Source: Longispora albida DSM 44784 (GTDB lineage Bacteria; Actinomycetota; Actinomycetes; Mycobacteriales; Micromonosporaceae). Taken from it: 64,000 bases of DNA. Under the pieces are notes generated by a model that worked only from the letters and a program-made list of their open reading frames with translations, was not told where the DNA came from and searched no databases. Location of the stretch: assembly GCF_000379825.1 (NCBI RefSeq), contig NZ_KB903833.1, forward strand, positions 499,972 to 563,971, given 5' to 3'. The translations under genes and the position numbers were made by a program. Below, in pieces: positions 44,401 to 53,258 of the stretch (the stretch's first letter is position 1; the number at the start of each line of letters is the position of its first letter).

Positions 44401-44551
44401 GCCCGTCGTAGAAGACGAACTCGTCGTCAGCCGGACGCGCGTCGATGCTCGCCTGGAAGGTCTTGTCGGCCCCCCAGAAGTCGAGGATGCGCTCCTCCAC
44501 CTGTGGCAGGGCGGGGCTGGCTGGGACGTTCTGTCCGTCCTTGGGGTACAT
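41444..44551 (-). CDS. ileS: Isoleucyl-tRNA synthetase, long (type 2) form
   Basis: This class I synthetase charges tRNA-Ile and edits valine. The 1035-aa length fits the eukaryote-like type 2 enzymes common in actinobacteria and often mupirocin-tolerant. HIGH motif is PHYGHLL, KMSKS is KMSKSLRN, and the editing CP1 domain has [11 protein letters not shown]. Two in-frame ATGs, 44557 and 44551, compete. GAGAGG lies only 1 base before the first but 7 before the second, so I take 44551 (MYPKDGQ). Translation is probably gated by the upstream T-box. Confidence 0.95.
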   Translation of the reverse strand: MYPKDGQNVPASPALPQVEERILDFWGADKTFQASIDARPADDEFVFYDGPPFANGLPHYGHLLTGYVKDVVPRYQTMLGKRVERRFGWDCHGLPAEVEAEKQLGITTKAEILALGIDKFNEATKASVLKYTSEWERYVNRQARWVDFANDYKTLDLNYMESVMWAFKTLYEKGLVYEGYRVLAYCWRCETPLSNTETKMDDVYRDRQDPALTVSFTLTAPGHELDGAKMLVWTTTPWTLPSNLALAVGPELDYVVVSLGGERYVLGKDRLGAYAKELADAEPVTMVKGRDLAGLRYEPMFPYLVEAGGRNAFQVLAADYVSAEDGTGVVHQAPAFGEDDQAVCTAAGIPTVMTVDDHTKFTSLVPDYQGLQVFEANKPIIAELKSRGAVLRHDSYVHSYPHCWRCDTPLVYKGVSSWFVAVTKVKERMLELNREITWVPEHIKDGQFGKWLEGARDWSISRSRFWGSPIPVWKSDNPDYPRLDVYGSLAELEHDFGVKVTDLHRPFIDELTRPNPDDPTGQSVMRRTSDVLDCWFESGSMPFAQVHYPFENADWFESHYPGDFIVEYTAQTRGWFYTMHVLATALFDRPSFRSAVVHGTLLGEDGRKMSKSLRNYPDVYKMFDQYGSDAMRWFLMSSPVLRGGDMSVTESGIRDSVRQVLLPLWSTWYFFSLYANASGYEATWRTDSENLLDRYVLAKTRDLVDTVTAQMNANDVSGACGTVRTYLDALTNWYVRRSRNRFWEGEADAFDTLYTVLETLTRVMAPLAPYVTEEIWKGLTGGRSVHLADWPDAAKYPADAALASAMDSVREVCSAALSLRKATGLRVRLPLQTLTVATPRAGALRPFADLVADEVNVKEVVFTPELGAYCEQVLSLVPKALGPRLGKDVQRVIKAVKAGEWSVSGETVTAGGVELLEGEYELKLVAADAEHSAPLADGVVVLDVHVTPELAAEGLARDVVRVVQQARREADLAVSDRISLVVQASEVVSNAVKAHRDFIASETLATEVALGEAAGGFAGEAGEETIHVKVAATRA

Positions 44552-44557
44552 GTCCAT

Positions 44558-44770
44558 ACCTCTCGCATGGGCCGTCAGCTCCGATGCGAGGACGCGGTCA
44601 CCCGCGCGGTACCACCCCGCTTGGCGACCCCGGCCGGATGGCTGGCGACGCCCGCTCGTTCTTCGGCTGTGACGGGCCGGCCCCGTCCGGTTCTACTGGG
44701 GGACCAGGGTCCCTGTTCTTCCGGAGGCTCGCCGGTGATGGCCGGGTCAAAGCCTGTACGGCAATGGTAA
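44558..44770 (-). promoter_or_regulatory. ileS T-box, translational type
   Basis: On the minus strand the T-box core GGGTGGTACCGCG occurs with its TGGT bulge sequence, complementary to the ACCA end of tRNA-Ile (A73). Upstream, CCGGCCATCACCGG holds the ATC specifier codon (44737-44739) in a short stem I, as in known actinobacterial ileS T-boxes. After the T-box, ATGCGAGG (44584-44591) can pair with the CCTCTCGCAT complement region (44559-44568) that contains the Shine-Dalgarno, forming a sequestrator. Binding of uncharged tRNA-Ile should free the ribosome-binding site. No terminator is visible, so control is at translation. Confidence 0.9.
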
Positions 44771-44792
44771 CGGCAGGCCCAAGTTCTTAACG

Positions 44793-46382
44793 TCAGCGGT
44801 ACCGCCAGCTGGTCAGCGCCAGCCCGTGACCGTCGGGATCCTTGAACGAGACCGACCACAGCTCGAGCATCGCGGTGCTGGCGACGGCGCGCGGGCGCTG
44901 GAGGAACCGGACACCCTTCCCGCGCAGGTCGTTGTACACCGTCTCGACGTCATCGACCTCAAGGTTGACGTGGGCGAGGCGCGGGCCTTCCGGCTTGGCG
45001 TCGTCGAGCTGGCGGAGGAGCAGCTTGGCGTCGCCGGCGGCCAGGATCGCGGCGCCACCGCCGGAGTCGAGTTCGGTGAAGCCCAGCTTGTCGCGGTAGA
45101 ACTCCAGCGAGCGGGGCAGGTCGGAGACCATCAGGCTCACGCCGACGCCCTGGATCGCGGCCGGCCCGGGGAGGAACAGGTCCTCGTCCTCGTCCCCGCC
45201 CTCGCCTGTCTCGTCCTCGGCGAGGGTGGCCTCGTAGCTGGCCCGGCCGGCGGTGAGCACGCCCGGGTGGAGCAGCCGGCCGGCCAGCCCGACCGGCTCA
45301 CCGTCCTCGTCCTCCACCGGCTGGCCCCAGCGAGCCTGGTCGAGGGGCCGGGGCTCCCGCCTCGGCAACGGCAGCTTCGCGGCGTCGGGCTCGTCCTTCC
45401 CGGGCGGCTCGGCCTTCTTGCTGTCCAGCCCCGGCCCGCTGTCCGGCTCGGGCCCGCGCGGCTCCGGCACGGTCACCGCCGGGGCAGGCGGGGCCAGAGG
45501 CGGGGTCACGAAGTCCGCGAGGTCGAACTCCGGCAGGTCGAGCGGCGTGAACTCCGGTAACACGAAGGGCGGGATGATCGGCGGCGCGGGCTCGTCCGGT
45601 AAGCCAGCCTTGCCGGAAGGCCCCCCGGCACCCGGGCGCTCGGCCGGAGGCGGTGCCGCTGCCGGAGACGAAGACGGGGACGCGGCCGGGCGCTCCGGCG
45701 CGGGCGGGAACTCCTCCAGCGGCTCGCTCTTCCGGGGCGCCGAGGGCGCGCTGGCCCGGGAGGAGGCCGGTGGGGCGCTCATCGGCTTGGCTGGCCCCAT
45801 TTCCTGGGGGTCCACTGTGGCCGTCTCGACTGGACTGAAGAGTTCCTCCAGGTAGGAGCCTAGTTCGTCGTCGCGCTGCCGGGACTTCGCCGCCTCCTGC
45901 GCCCGGCTGGTCAGCCGCGTGACGAACTCCGCGTCGGCCACGGCTCCGGCCCCGGGCAGCTTGTCCCAGCGGATCGTCACCTGGCGCGGGTCGGACCGCA
46001 GGACGTGCACGGGCAGCTTGTCGCCCTTGGCCGGCCACTTGGCGGTGGGGACGTTCTGCGCGTACACAGTCTGGCGGGTCGACGGCATGCCCGGCGCCTC
46101 GATGACCACCTGGAGCTCGCACCGCCCGGTCGTGTGCCCGGCAGGCGCGGTACTGGCGCTGATCACCCGGGCGCTGCCCTCGACCACCCGCCGGCCGCCG
46201 GACGGGGCGATCGAGTTCATCAGGTGGTAGGCGATCGCGCCCACCGCGAGAGCGACACCGGCCCAGAGCACGGCCTCGCTGCCCGTCCCCGCGCTCGCCG
46301 CCAGCACGAAGACGGCCGCCAGCGGCAGGCCCACCCCGATCAGGCTGCGCGCATGGGACGAGTGAGAGGAGCCATCCGACAC
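44793..46382 (-). CDS. Membrane protein with proline-rich linker and C-terminal VOC (glyoxalase-fold) domain
   Basis: The 529-aa protein has two N-terminal hydrophobic helices (about 12-30 and 36-52), a domain rich in beta segments (about 60-140; ELQVVIEAPG, VYAQNVP), a long Pro/Ala/Glu linker (about 170-400) and a C-terminal VOC domain (about 409-529: GVGVSLMVSDLPRSLEFYRDKLGF, then FKDPDGHGLAL). Metal-ligand spacing is incomplete, so catalysis is uncertain; binding or sensing is an alternative. It sits just upstream of the ileS T-box. The only start that gives the helices is ATG 46382. Confidence 0.8.
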   Translation of the reverse strand: MSDGSSHSSHARSLIGVGLPLAAVFVLAASAGTGSEAVLWAGVALAVGAIAYHLMNSIAPSGGRRVVEGSARVISASTAPAGHTTGRCELQVVIEAPGMPSTRQTVYAQNVPTAKWPAKGDKLPVHVLRSDPRQVTIRWDKLPGAGAVADAEFVTRLTSRAQEAAKSRQRDDELGSYLEELFSPVETATVDPQEMGPAKPMSAPPASSRASAPSAPRKSEPLEEFPPAPERPAASPSSSPAAAPPPAERPGAGGPSGKAGLPDEPAPPIIPPFVLPEFTPLDLPEFDLADFVTPPLAPPAPAVTVPEPRGPEPDSGPGLDSKKAEPPGKDEPDAAKLPLPRREPRPLDQARWGQPVEDEDGEPVGLAGRLLHPGVLTAGRASYEATLAEDETGEGGDEDEDLFLPGPAAIQGVGVSLMVSDLPRSLEFYRDKLGFTELDSGGGAAILAAGDAKLLLRQLDDAKPEGPRLAHVNLEVDDVETVYNDLRGKGVRFLQRPRAVASTAMLELWSVSFKDPDGHGLALTSWRYR

Positions 46383-46552
46383 TTTCGGCCTCCTGGAGTC
46401 TTGAAGACCAGGCTAGGGGCGTAGGTCTCTTTTCGGAAGGTCGTGACCGGCGGAACATGTGACACCTGATTGATCGGGGCCGCTGCCAGCGGTGCCCTCA
46501 CCCACAGTTACCCTGCATCCGGAAAGCCGTACTTTCTTCCAGGAGGTCTGCC

Positions 46553-46960
46553 GTGTCCGAGCGCACGCTCGTACTCATCAAGCCCGACGCGGTCCGCCGC
46601 GGCCTGATCGGTGAGGTGCTGGCGCGCTTCGAGCGCAAGGGCCTGACCGTCGAGGCGATGGAACTGCGCACTATGGACGCCGAGCTGGCGGACGCGCACT
46701 ACGCAGAGCACGTCGCCCGCGACTTCTACCCGCCGCTCAAGGCCTTCATGACCGGCGGCCCGCTGGTCGCGCTGATCCTGGCCGGCGACCAGGCGATCTC
46801 GGTGGTCCGCGCGCTGACCGGCGCGACCGACGGCCGGGCGGCCGCTGGAGGCACCATCCGGGGCGACCTGTCGCTGTCCAACCGGGAGAACCTGGTGCAC
46901 GCCTCCGACTCCGAGGACTCGGCCAAGCGTGAGATCGCGTTGTGGTTCCCGGGGCTGTAG
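46553..46960 (+). CDS. ndk: Nucleoside diphosphate kinase
   Basis: Ndk transfers gamma-phosphate between nucleoside triphosphates and diphosphates. The 135-aa protein has the active site NLVHASDS (phospho-His 116) and starts [13 protein letters not shown]. It begins at GTG 46553 behind AGGAGG at 46541-46546. It is divergent from the membrane-VOC gene and followed by a strong terminator. Confidence 0.97.
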   Translation: MSERTLVLIKPDAVRRGLIGEVLARFERKGLTVEAMELRTMDAELADAHYAEHVARDFYPPLKAFMTGGPLVALILAGDQAISVVRALTGATDGRAAAGGTIRGDLSLSNRENLVHASDSEDSAKREIALWFPGL

Positions 46961-46992
46961 TTCCCAGCCACTGAGCGTCACAGTCTCTCAAC

Positions 46993-47034
46993 GACTGACG
47001 GCCCGGACATCGCGTCCGGGCCGTCAGTCTTTTT
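46993..47034 (+). terminator. Intrinsic terminator of ndk
   Basis: GACTGACGGCCCGGAC (46993-47008) and its exact complement (47014-47029) form a 16-bp stem with a 5-nt loop followed by five or more T. It lies 32 bases past the ndk stop. Confidence 0.92.
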
Positions 47035-47063
47035 CACAACCCTGATTTTGTACTGGTGAGCAC

Positions 47064-47438
47064 TCAGCCCCCCAGCACCGTCTTCCGGACGTGCAGCACG
47101 TACAGCCACAGGCCCAGGAACAGCACCCCGACGACGGCCACGCTCCACTGGAACAGGCCGCAGGCGATCACGAGCACCTGGAGCACGGTACCGGCGTGCC
47201 AGCCCCACGGCTTGCGGAGCGTTCCACAGAGGACGAAGCTGAGCAGCGACAGGACCAGCATCGCCGCCACACCGCCCGAGCTGAGCGAGCCGCCCATCGT
47301 CTTGATCGGCATGATCGCGAGGAGCAGGACGATGCCCTCGATCACCAGGGTGCCCGCGCCGACGCCACGGACGGCGGCACCCGGGTTCCGTAAACCGGAG
47401 GGCTGCTCTTCCGTCTCCATCGGCTCTTCCCCGGTCAC
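47064..47438 (-). CDS. DUF4233 membrane protein
   Basis: The 124-aa protein has four hydrophobic helices after a short polar start; LRNPGAAVRGVGAGTLVIEGIVLLLAIMP and the LCGTLRKPWGWHAGTVLQ segment match DUF4233. The GTG start overlaps the folC stop (GTGA), so it is coupled to folC, a conserved actinobacterial neighbourhood. Function unknown. Confidence 0.88.
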   Translation of the reverse strand: MTGEEPMETEEQPSGLRNPGAAVRGVGAGTLVIEGIVLLLAIMPIKTMGGSLSSGGVAAMLVLSLLSFVLCGTLRKPWGWHAGTVLQVLVIACGLFQWSVAVVGVLFLGLWLYVLHVRKTVLGG

Positions 47439-48847
47439 GGCTTCTTCCTCACCAGGAGCTTGCGGGCGTCGGCGACCGTCATCACCGAGCCGGTGATGAT
47501 CAGGCCGATCGCGCCGAGGGAGACGTCCTCGCGGGACTCGGCCTCGGCGATGGCCACCTCGATCGCGTCGGCCAGGTGCGGCGCGGTCTGGACCCGTTCC
47601 GCCCCGAAGATCTCCTCGGCGATCGGCTGGATCTTACTCACCGGCATCGCCCGATCGGAGCTGTTCACGGTGAGGACGATGGCGTCACAGACCGGCTCCA
47701 GCAGTTCGAGCATGCCGGACACGTCCTTGTCGCCGAGCGCGGCGAACACGGCCACCAGCCGGCCGAAGTCGAACTCCTCGGCCAGGGCCTGCGTGGTCGC
47801 TGCCATGCCCGCCGGGTTGTGCGCGGCGTCGAGCAGGATCGCCGGCGCGTTGCGGACCTTCTCCAGCCGGCCGGGCGACGTCACCTGGGCGAAGCCCTCG
47901 CGGACCACCTCGATGTCCAGCGGGCCCTTGTCCTTGCCAGCCCCGAGGAAGGCTTCCACTGTGGCCAGTGCGAGCGCGGCGTTCTGCGCCTGGTGCGCGC
48001 CGTGCAGCGGCAGGTAGATCTGGTCGTACACCCCGCCGAGGCCCTGGACCTGGAGGACCTGGCCGCCGACGGCGAGGCCGCGCTGCGCCACGTAGAACTC
48101 GTGACCCTCCCTGGCGACCGTCGCGCCGACCTCGGCGCAGTGCTCCAGGATGGCCTCCATCGCCTCCTCGGGCTGCTGGGCGCAGACCAGCGTCGCACCC
48201 TCCTGGACGATCGCGACCTTCTCCCAGGCGATGTCGGCGACGGTGTCGCCCAGCCACTCGGTGTGGTCGAGGCCGATCGGCGTGATCACGCACGTACCGG
48301 CGTCGAGCACGTTCGTCGAGTCCGAAGCCCCGCCCAGCCCGACCTCGACCACGGCCACGTCGACCGGCGCGTCGGCGAACCCGGCCAGCGCCAGCGCCGT
48401 CGTCATGTCGAAGTACGTCATGGTCTCGGGGTGCCGGGCGTCGATCAGCGCCGCGAGCGGGGCCACGTCGTCGTAGATCTCGACGAAGCGTTCCTCGGAG
48501 ACCATCTCGCCGTCGATCGTGATCCGCTCGCGCACGGTCTCCAGGTGCGGGCTGGTGTAGCGGCCCGTCCGCAGCCCGTGCGCCCGGAGCAGCGACTCGA
48601 CCATGCGCGCCGTGGACGTCTTGCCGTTCGTGCCGGTCAGGTGCACCGACCGGTACGCCTTCTCCGGGTTGCCGAGCGCGTCGAGCAGCTCCCGGAGCTT
48701 CGACCGGTCGAACACCATCCGGGAGAAGCCCCGGGCCAGCAGCTCTGCGTCGACCTCGGCGAACCGCTCGGAAGGCTTCACAGCCCGCTGGGCGTCGGCG
48801 AACTCCATCCCGGCTCGCAGGATCCTCTTGCGTTCGTCGTCACTCAC
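47435..48847 (-). CDS. folC: Folylpolyglutamate synthase/dihydrofolate synthase
   Basis: FolC adds glutamates to folates. The 470-aa Mur-ligase-family protein has the ATP loop LTGTNGKTSTARM, the second-substrate region TSPHLETVRERI and DAAHNPAGM. The reading frame is open to 48961, but those residues do not resemble FolC; GTG 48847 (VSDDERKRILRAG) follows GGAAGG with a long spacer, and ATG further in (MEFADAQRAV) is an alternative. It follows valS with one small ORF between. Confidence 0.93.
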   Translation of the reverse strand: MSDDERKRILRAGMEFADAQRAVKPSERFAEVDAELLARGFSRMVFDRSKLRELLDALGNPEKAYRSVHLTGTNGKTSTARMVESLLRAHGLRTGRYTSPHLETVRERITIDGEMVSEERFVEIYDDVAPLAALIDARHPETMTYFDMTTALALAGFADAPVDVAVVEVGLGGASDSTNVLDAGTCVITPIGLDHTEWLGDTVADIAWEKVAIVQEGATLVCAQQPEEAMEAILEHCAEVGATVAREGHEFYVAQRGLAVGGQVLQVQGLGGVYDQIYLPLHGAHQAQNAALALATVEAFLGAGKDKGPLDIEVVREGFAQVTSPGRLEKVRNAPAILLDAAHNPAGMAATTQALAEEFDFGRLVAVFAALGDKDVSGMLELLEPVCDAIVLTVNSSDRAMPVSKIQPIAEEIFGAERVQTAPHLADAIEVAIAEAESREDVSLGAIGLIITGSVMTVADARKLLVRKKP

Positions 48848-48887
48848 CAGACTGCTGCCTTCCGAACTGCTCGCATCGTTGTCACGC

Positions 48888-49070
48888 TCACGCAGCGCTG
48901 GGCTGCTCTTCCTCTTCCTCGCCGTTCTCCTGGTGCACGCCGGTGGCGTTGGCGGCACCATCAGCCACCGGCCCGCTGACGAAGGACGCGACCTCGCTCA
49001 CGAGGTCGGCCGCACCCCGCACCACGCCGCCGACGACGTCGGCTACCGCTTCGGCCAGATCATCGATCAA
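48888..49070 (-). CDS. Possible small protein between valS and folC
   Basis: A 60-codon ORF starts at TTG 49070, overlapping the valS TGA, behind GGAG. The first 35 residues form an amphipathic Ala/Val-rich helix ([20 protein letters not shown]), and the end is acidic ([14 protein letters not shown]). Compact operon placement and codon bias support a gene, but I recognise no family, and it could be non-coding spacer. Confidence 0.45.
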   Translation of the reverse strand: MIDDLAEAVADVVGGVVRGAADLVSEVASFVSGPVADGAANATGVHQENGEEEEEQPSAA

Positions 49071-51622
49071 CTCAGCTTCTCCAATGCCGCCGCGATCCGG
49101 GCCAGCTCGGCCTCCGCCGCCGCAAGCCTGGACTTGATCTTGTCAACCACATGGTCGGGCGCCTTGCCGAGGAACTCGGCATTGCCCAGCTTGGCCCGGC
49201 ACTGCGCAGCTTCCTTCTCGGCGGCCGCCTGGTCCTTGACCAGCCGGGCCCGCTCGGCCGCCACGTCAATAGTGCCCCGGGTGTCGATCTCCGCCGACAG
49301 CCCGCCGGTCAGGCTCAGTGTGGCGCTGGCCTCGAAGTCCTCGCCGGGCACGTCGAGCTTGGCGAGGTTACGGATCAGCGGCTCGTGCTCGGTGACGTTC
49401 ACCCGGGCCGCCACCCGCTGGCTGGGCTTGAGGCCCTGGTCCGAACGGAACCGGCGGACCTCGGTCACGACGTACTGGAGCGTGGCCACGCTGGCCTCGG
49501 CAGCCGGGTTCGCGAGCTTCGGCTCGTGGGCCGGCCACGGGGCCGTCACGACGGTGTCCACGCCGGTCAGCGCCGTCCACAGTTCCTCGGTGACGAACGG
49601 GATGACCGGGTGCAGCAGGCGGAGCAGGGTGTCGAGGACCTCGCCCAGTACCCGCTTGGTGGCCTCGGCCTCCGGGCCCTCGGCGAAGAGCACCGGCTTG
49701 GCCAGCTCCAGGTACCAATCGCAGACGTCGTCCCACGCGAAGTGGTACAGCGCGTCGCAGGCCTTGGCGAACTCGTACGTGTCGAAGGCGGTGTCGACGG
49801 CCGCGACGGTGGCGTGCAGCCGGGACAGGATCCAGGCGTCCACAGTCGACAGCTCGGCCGGCAGGTCACCCTCGACGTGCGCGCCGTTCATCAGGGCGAA
49901 GCGGGTCGCGTTCCACAGCTTGTTGCAGAAGTTCCGCGAGCCGGCCGCCCACTCGTCGCTGACCGCCACGTCGGCACCGGGGTTGGCGCCGCGGGCCAGG
50001 GTGAAGCGGGTCGCGTCGGCGCCGTACCGCTCGACCCAGTCCAGCGGGTCGACCACGTTGCCGAAGGACTTCGACATCTTCTTGCCGAACTGGTCGCGGA
50101 CCATGCCGTGCAGGGCGATGGTGCCGAACGGCGGGGTGCCGTCCATCGCGTACAGGCCGAACATCATCATCCGGGCGACCCAGAAGAAGAGGATGTCGTA
50201 GCCGGTGACCAGCACGCTGGTCGGGTAGAACTTCTCCAGGTCGGCGGTGCGGTCCGGCCAGCCCAGCGTCGAAAACGGCCACAGGGCGCTGGAGAACCAG
50301 GTGTCGAGGACGTCGGTGTCCTGCGTGTACCCGGCCGGGGGCTGCTCGTCCGGCCCCACGCACACCACGTCGCCGTCCGGGCCGTAGTAGACCGGGATGC
50401 GGTGGCCCCACCACAGCTGGCGGGAGATGCACCAGTCGTGCATGTTGTCGACCCAGGCGAAGTACCGCTTGGACAGCTCGGCAGGCTCGATCTTCACCCG
50501 GCCGTCGCGCACCGCGTCGCCGGCGGCCTGGGCCAGCGGGCCCGTCTTCACGAACCACTGGAGCGACAGGCGGGGCTCCACAGTGGTGCCACACCGCGAG
50601 CAGTGCCCGACGGAGTGGTTGTACGGCCGGACCTCCTTGACGATCCGGCCCTGCTCGCGCAGCGCGGCCACGACGGCCGGGCGCGCCTCGTACCGGTCGA
50701 GGCCGAGGAACGGGCCGTGCGCCGTGATGATGGCGCGCTCGTCCATGATCGTGATCGACGGCAGGCCGTGCCGCTGGCCGATCTCGAAGTCGTTGGGGTC
50801 GTGCGCCGGGGTGACCTTCACACAGCCGGTACCGAAGGACGGGTCCACGTGCTCGTCGGCGACGATCGGGATCTTCCGGCCGGTCAGCGGCAGCTCGACC
50901 TCGGTGCCGACCAGGTGCCTGTACCGCTCGTCCTCCGGGTTCACCGCGACGGCGGTGTCGCCCAGCATGGTCTCCGCCCGGGTGGTCGCGACGACGATCT
51001 CGTCGCTGTACCGGATGTAGACCAGCTCGCCGTCCTTGTCGGAGTGCTCGACCTCGATGTCGGACAGCGCGGTCAGGCAGCGCGGGCACCAGTTGATGAT
51101 GCGGTTGGCCCGGTAGATCAGGCCGTCGTCGAAGAGACGCTTGAAGATGGTCTGCACAGCCCGCGACAGGCCCGCGTCCATCGTGAACCGCTCACGCGAC
51201 CAGTCGACGGAGTCACCGAGCCGCTTCATCTGGCCCAGGATCGCGCCGCCGGACTCGGCCTTCCACTCCCACACCTTCTCCAGGAACTTCTCCCGGCCCA
51301 GGTCGTGGCGGCTCAGGCCCTCGGCGGCCAGCTTGCGCTCGACGACGTTCTGGGTGGCGATGCCCGCGTGGTCCATGCCGGGCAGCCACAGGGCCTCGTA
51401 GCCCTGCATGCGGCGGCGGCGGATCAGGGTGTCCTGGATGGTGTGGTCCAGCGCGTGCCCCATGTGCAGGACACCGGTCACGTTCGGCGGGGGGATGACG
51501 ATGGCGTACGGCGGCTTCTCACTGCTCGCGTCCGCTTCGAACAACCGATCGTGTACCCACTGCGCGTACCGGCGCGCCTCGACGTCTGCTGGCGGGTACT
51601 GGGCTGGCAATTCCTTCGTCAC
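49067..51622 (-). CDS. valS: Valyl-tRNA synthetase
   Basis: This class I synthetase charges tRNA-Val. The 851-aa product has HIGH as [14 protein letters not shown] as KKMSKSFGN, an editing domain ([11 protein letters not shown]), and the C-terminal coiled coil ([20 protein letters not shown]). Frame extends to 51667, but GTG 51622 (reading [23 protein letters not shown]) is the family start; TAAACT seven bases upstream suggests a leaderless message. It heads valS-small ORF-folC-DUF4233. Confidence 0.95.
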   Translation of the reverse strand: MTKELPAQYPPADVEARRYAQWVHDRLFEADASSEKPPYAIVIPPPNVTGVLHMGHALDHTIQDTLIRRRRMQGYEALWLPGMDHAGIATQNVVERKLAAEGLSRHDLGREKFLEKVWEWKAESGGAILGQMKRLGDSVDWSRERFTMDAGLSRAVQTIFKRLFDDGLIYRANRIINWCPRCLTALSDIEVEHSDKDGELVYIRYSDEIVVATTRAETMLGDTAVAVNPEDERYRHLVGTEVELPLTGRKIPIVADEHVDPSFGTGCVKVTPAHDPNDFEIGQRHGLPSITIMDERAIITAHGPFLGLDRYEARPAVVAALREQGRIVKEVRPYNHSVGHCSRCGTTVEPRLSLQWFVKTGPLAQAAGDAVRDGRVKIEPAELSKRYFAWVDNMHDWCISRQLWWGHRIPVYYGPDGDVVCVGPDEQPPAGYTQDTDVLDTWFSSALWPFSTLGWPDRTADLEKFYPTSVLVTGYDILFFWVARMMMFGLYAMDGTPPFGTIALHGMVRDQFGKKMSKSFGNVVDPLDWVERYGADATRFTLARGANPGADVAVSDEWAAGSRNFCNKLWNATRFALMNGAHVEGDLPAELSTVDAWILSRLHATVAAVDTAFDTYEFAKACDALYHFAWDDVCDWYLELAKPVLFAEGPEAEATKRVLGEVLDTLLRLLHPVIPFVTEELWTALTGVDTVVTAPWPAHEPKLANPAAEASVATLQYVVTEVRRFRSDQGLKPSQRVAARVNVTEHEPLIRNLAKLDVPGEDFEASATLSLTGGLSAEIDTRGTIDVAAERARLVKDQAAAEKEAAQCRAKLGNAEFLGKAPDHVVDKIKSRLAAAEAELARIAAALEKLS

Positions 51623-51699
51623 CTTGGAGAGTTTACGGAGTGCTAGAGTCACCGATTCCGGCCCCACCCCTTACCCACACACCCCTTGGGAGCCTCGCG

Positions 51700-52503
51700 A
51701 TGAGCCAGCCCGGCCAGTACCCGCAGCCAGGCCAGCCGTACGGTCAGCCACAGCAGCAGCCATACGACCCCGCTCAGGGCTACCAGCAGCCGGGGTACGC
51801 CCAGCAGCCGGAGTTCGGGCAGCCGCAGCCGGGGTACGGCCAGCAGCCAGCCTACGGCGGCTACGACGCCCCGGCCGGCGCTCCGCAGTACGACCAGCCG
51901 GCCTTCGGCGGGCCGGAGCAGCCGCCGCTGAGCTTCACCCCGCCGCTGCCGCCGAAGAAGCGCAGCACCGGCAAGATCGTGCTGATCGTCCTCCTCGTCC
52001 TGTTCGTGGTCTGCGGTGGCCTGGGTGCCGTCTTCGCGCTGCCGGTGATCAGCCAGCAGGGCGCGACGATCGCGCTGCCGGACAAGGTGGCCGGCCTGTC
52101 CATCCAGAAGGACGCCAACTCGCAGAAGATCACCGACGCGGCGGTCAAGTCGATGGAGAAGTCGGTCGGCGGGCACAAGAGCGTCGCGGCCCTCTACAAC
52201 GGTGGCGGCGGTAACACCGACCTGGTCATCTTCATCGGCGCCACCGGCATGAACCTGTTCGTGTCCAGCCAGCTCGACGACGCGTTCAAGGAGATCAACG
52301 CGACGGACATCGAGACGTACAAGCCGACCGGCGACCCGGCCAGCGAGATCCGGTGCGGCAACACGAGCGTGACCGGCAGCAAGGGCTCGGTCTGCATCTG
52401 GGCCGACCACGGCAGCCTCGGCTTCGCGATCTTCATGGCGAAGGACAAGGCGAAGGCCGCTCCGGCGTTCCTCGAGATGCACAAGACGATGCTCAAGCGG
52501 TAA
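51700..52503 (+). CDS. Single-pass membrane protein with Gln/Pro/Tyr-rich N-terminus
   Basis: The 267-aa protein begins MSQPGQYPQPGQPYGQ and carries about 85 residues of PGY/QQP repeats, one helix (about 93-117, IVLIVLLVLFVVCGGLGAVFAL) and an exported domain with two cysteines (IRCGNTS and SVCIWADHGSLGFAIF). The next gene's product has the same ending motif (CGWADHGSAGLLLF), so the two exported domains are related. ATG 51700 follows GGGAG. Function unknown. Divergent from valS. Confidence 0.8.
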   Translation: MSQPGQYPQPGQPYGQPQQQPYDPAQGYQQPGYAQQPEFGQPQPGYGQQPAYGGYDAPAGAPQYDQPAFGGPEQPPLSFTPPLPPKKRSTGKIVLIVLLVLFVVCGGLGAVFALPVISQQGATIALPDKVAGLSIQKDANSQKITDAAVKSMEKSVGGHKSVAALYNGGGGNTDLVIFIGATGMNLFVSSQLDDAFKEINATDIETYKPTGDPASEIRCGNTSVTGSKGSVCIWADHGSLGFAIFMAKDKAKAAPAFLEMHKTMLKR

Positions 52504-52516
52504 CACCTGAACGTTC

Positions 52517-52550
52517 ACCGGCCCGGGACCACCACTGGTCCCGGGCCGGT
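52517..52550 (+). terminator. Terminator after the Gln/Pro-rich membrane protein
   Basis: ACCGGCCCGGGACCA (52517-52531) and its exact complement (52536-52550) form a 15-bp stem with a CCAC loop. The downstream tract is TCCGTCTCC, a poor U-run. It lies 13 bases past the stop codon. Confidence 0.75.
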
Positions 52551-52589
52551 TCCGTCTCCGGCCACCGCCGGCCGGGTTATGCTGCCGCG

Positions 52590-53192
52590 ATGGTGAACGA
52601 CGAGGGTGCCGAGCCGGAGCGCCCGGCGCTCCAGGTCAAGAAGGTCGCGCTGATCGCCGGCGGCGTCTTCGCCGTGATCGTGCTGATCAGCGGGATCATC
52701 TGGGGCCCGACCGCGTGGCGCATCCTCCAGGAGAAGGACCCGGAACTGTCCACTCCCGACACCGCCGCCGGGCTGACCCTCGACACCACACCCCCGGGCA
52801 AGGCCACCGCCGCTGACATCCAGGCAGCGCTGTCGGCCCCGGTCCAGTTCGACAAGACCATCGGCGGCGTGTACCGCGAACCAGGCTCCACCACGCGATC
52901 AGTGATCGTCATGGCCGGGCAGGCCATCTTCTCCGACCCGGCCGAGCCGCTCGACAAGCTCTTCGCCGTCATCACCGACACGGCCGGCGGCGTCTCGGCC
53001 AAGCGCGACGTCGATCCCGGCCCGCTGGGCGGCGAGGCCCGGTGCGGCGTCACCCAGATCGACGCGGCCGCCGTACCCGTCTGCGGCTGGGCCGACCACG
53101 GCAGCGCCGGCCTCCTCCTCTTCCCCGGCCACACCCCCGAAGAGGCGCCCGCGAAGTTCGCCGCACTTCGCTCAGCCATCCAGCACCGATAA
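52590..53192 (+). CDS. Small membrane-anchored protein, relative of the preceding gene product
   Basis: The 200-aa protein has a short polar start, one helix (about 17-39) and an exported domain ending CGWADHGSAGLLLFPG, matching the preceding protein's CIWADHGSLGFAIFMA segment, with paired cysteines in the same order. ATG 52590 lacks a Shine-Dalgarno; TTATGC 7 bases upstream would allow a leaderless message. The pair looks like an old tandem duplication. Function unknown. Confidence 0.75.
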   Translation: MVNDEGAEPERPALQVKKVALIAGGVFAVIVLISGIIWGPTAWRILQEKDPELSTPDTAAGLTLDTTPPGKATAADIQAALSAPVQFDKTIGGVYREPGSTTRSVIVMAGQAIFSDPAEPLDKLFAVITDTAGGVSAKRDVDPGPLGGEARCGVTQIDAAAVPVCGWADHGSAGLLLFPGHTPEEAPAKFAALRSAIQHR

Positions 53193-53193
53193 G

Positions 53194-53245
53194 TGATCGT
53201 GGGACCCCTCATGCTGCTATAGCGACATGAGGGGTCCCACGATCA
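53194..53245. repeat. Dispersed palindrome, copy 2
   Basis: TGATCGTGGGACCCCTCATG (53194-53213) and its exact complement (53226-53245) form a 20-bp perfect stem with a 12-nt loop. It begins one base past the stop of the membrane protein gene and lies before the convergent nitrilase gene. It shares GTGGGACCCCTCATG and GAGGGGTCCCACGATCA with the copy at 41396-41443. Confidence 0.9.
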
Positions 53246-53258
53246 TGGTGAGCAGGAG

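Noticed and set aside
40598-44770. A 1390-codon plus-strand open frame across plsC and ileS
   Set aside because: It is the antisense shadow of ileS in G+C-rich sequence. Its composition (Arg/Leu/Val/His/Asp) is typical of shadow frames, and the minus strand holds clear class I synthetase motifs.
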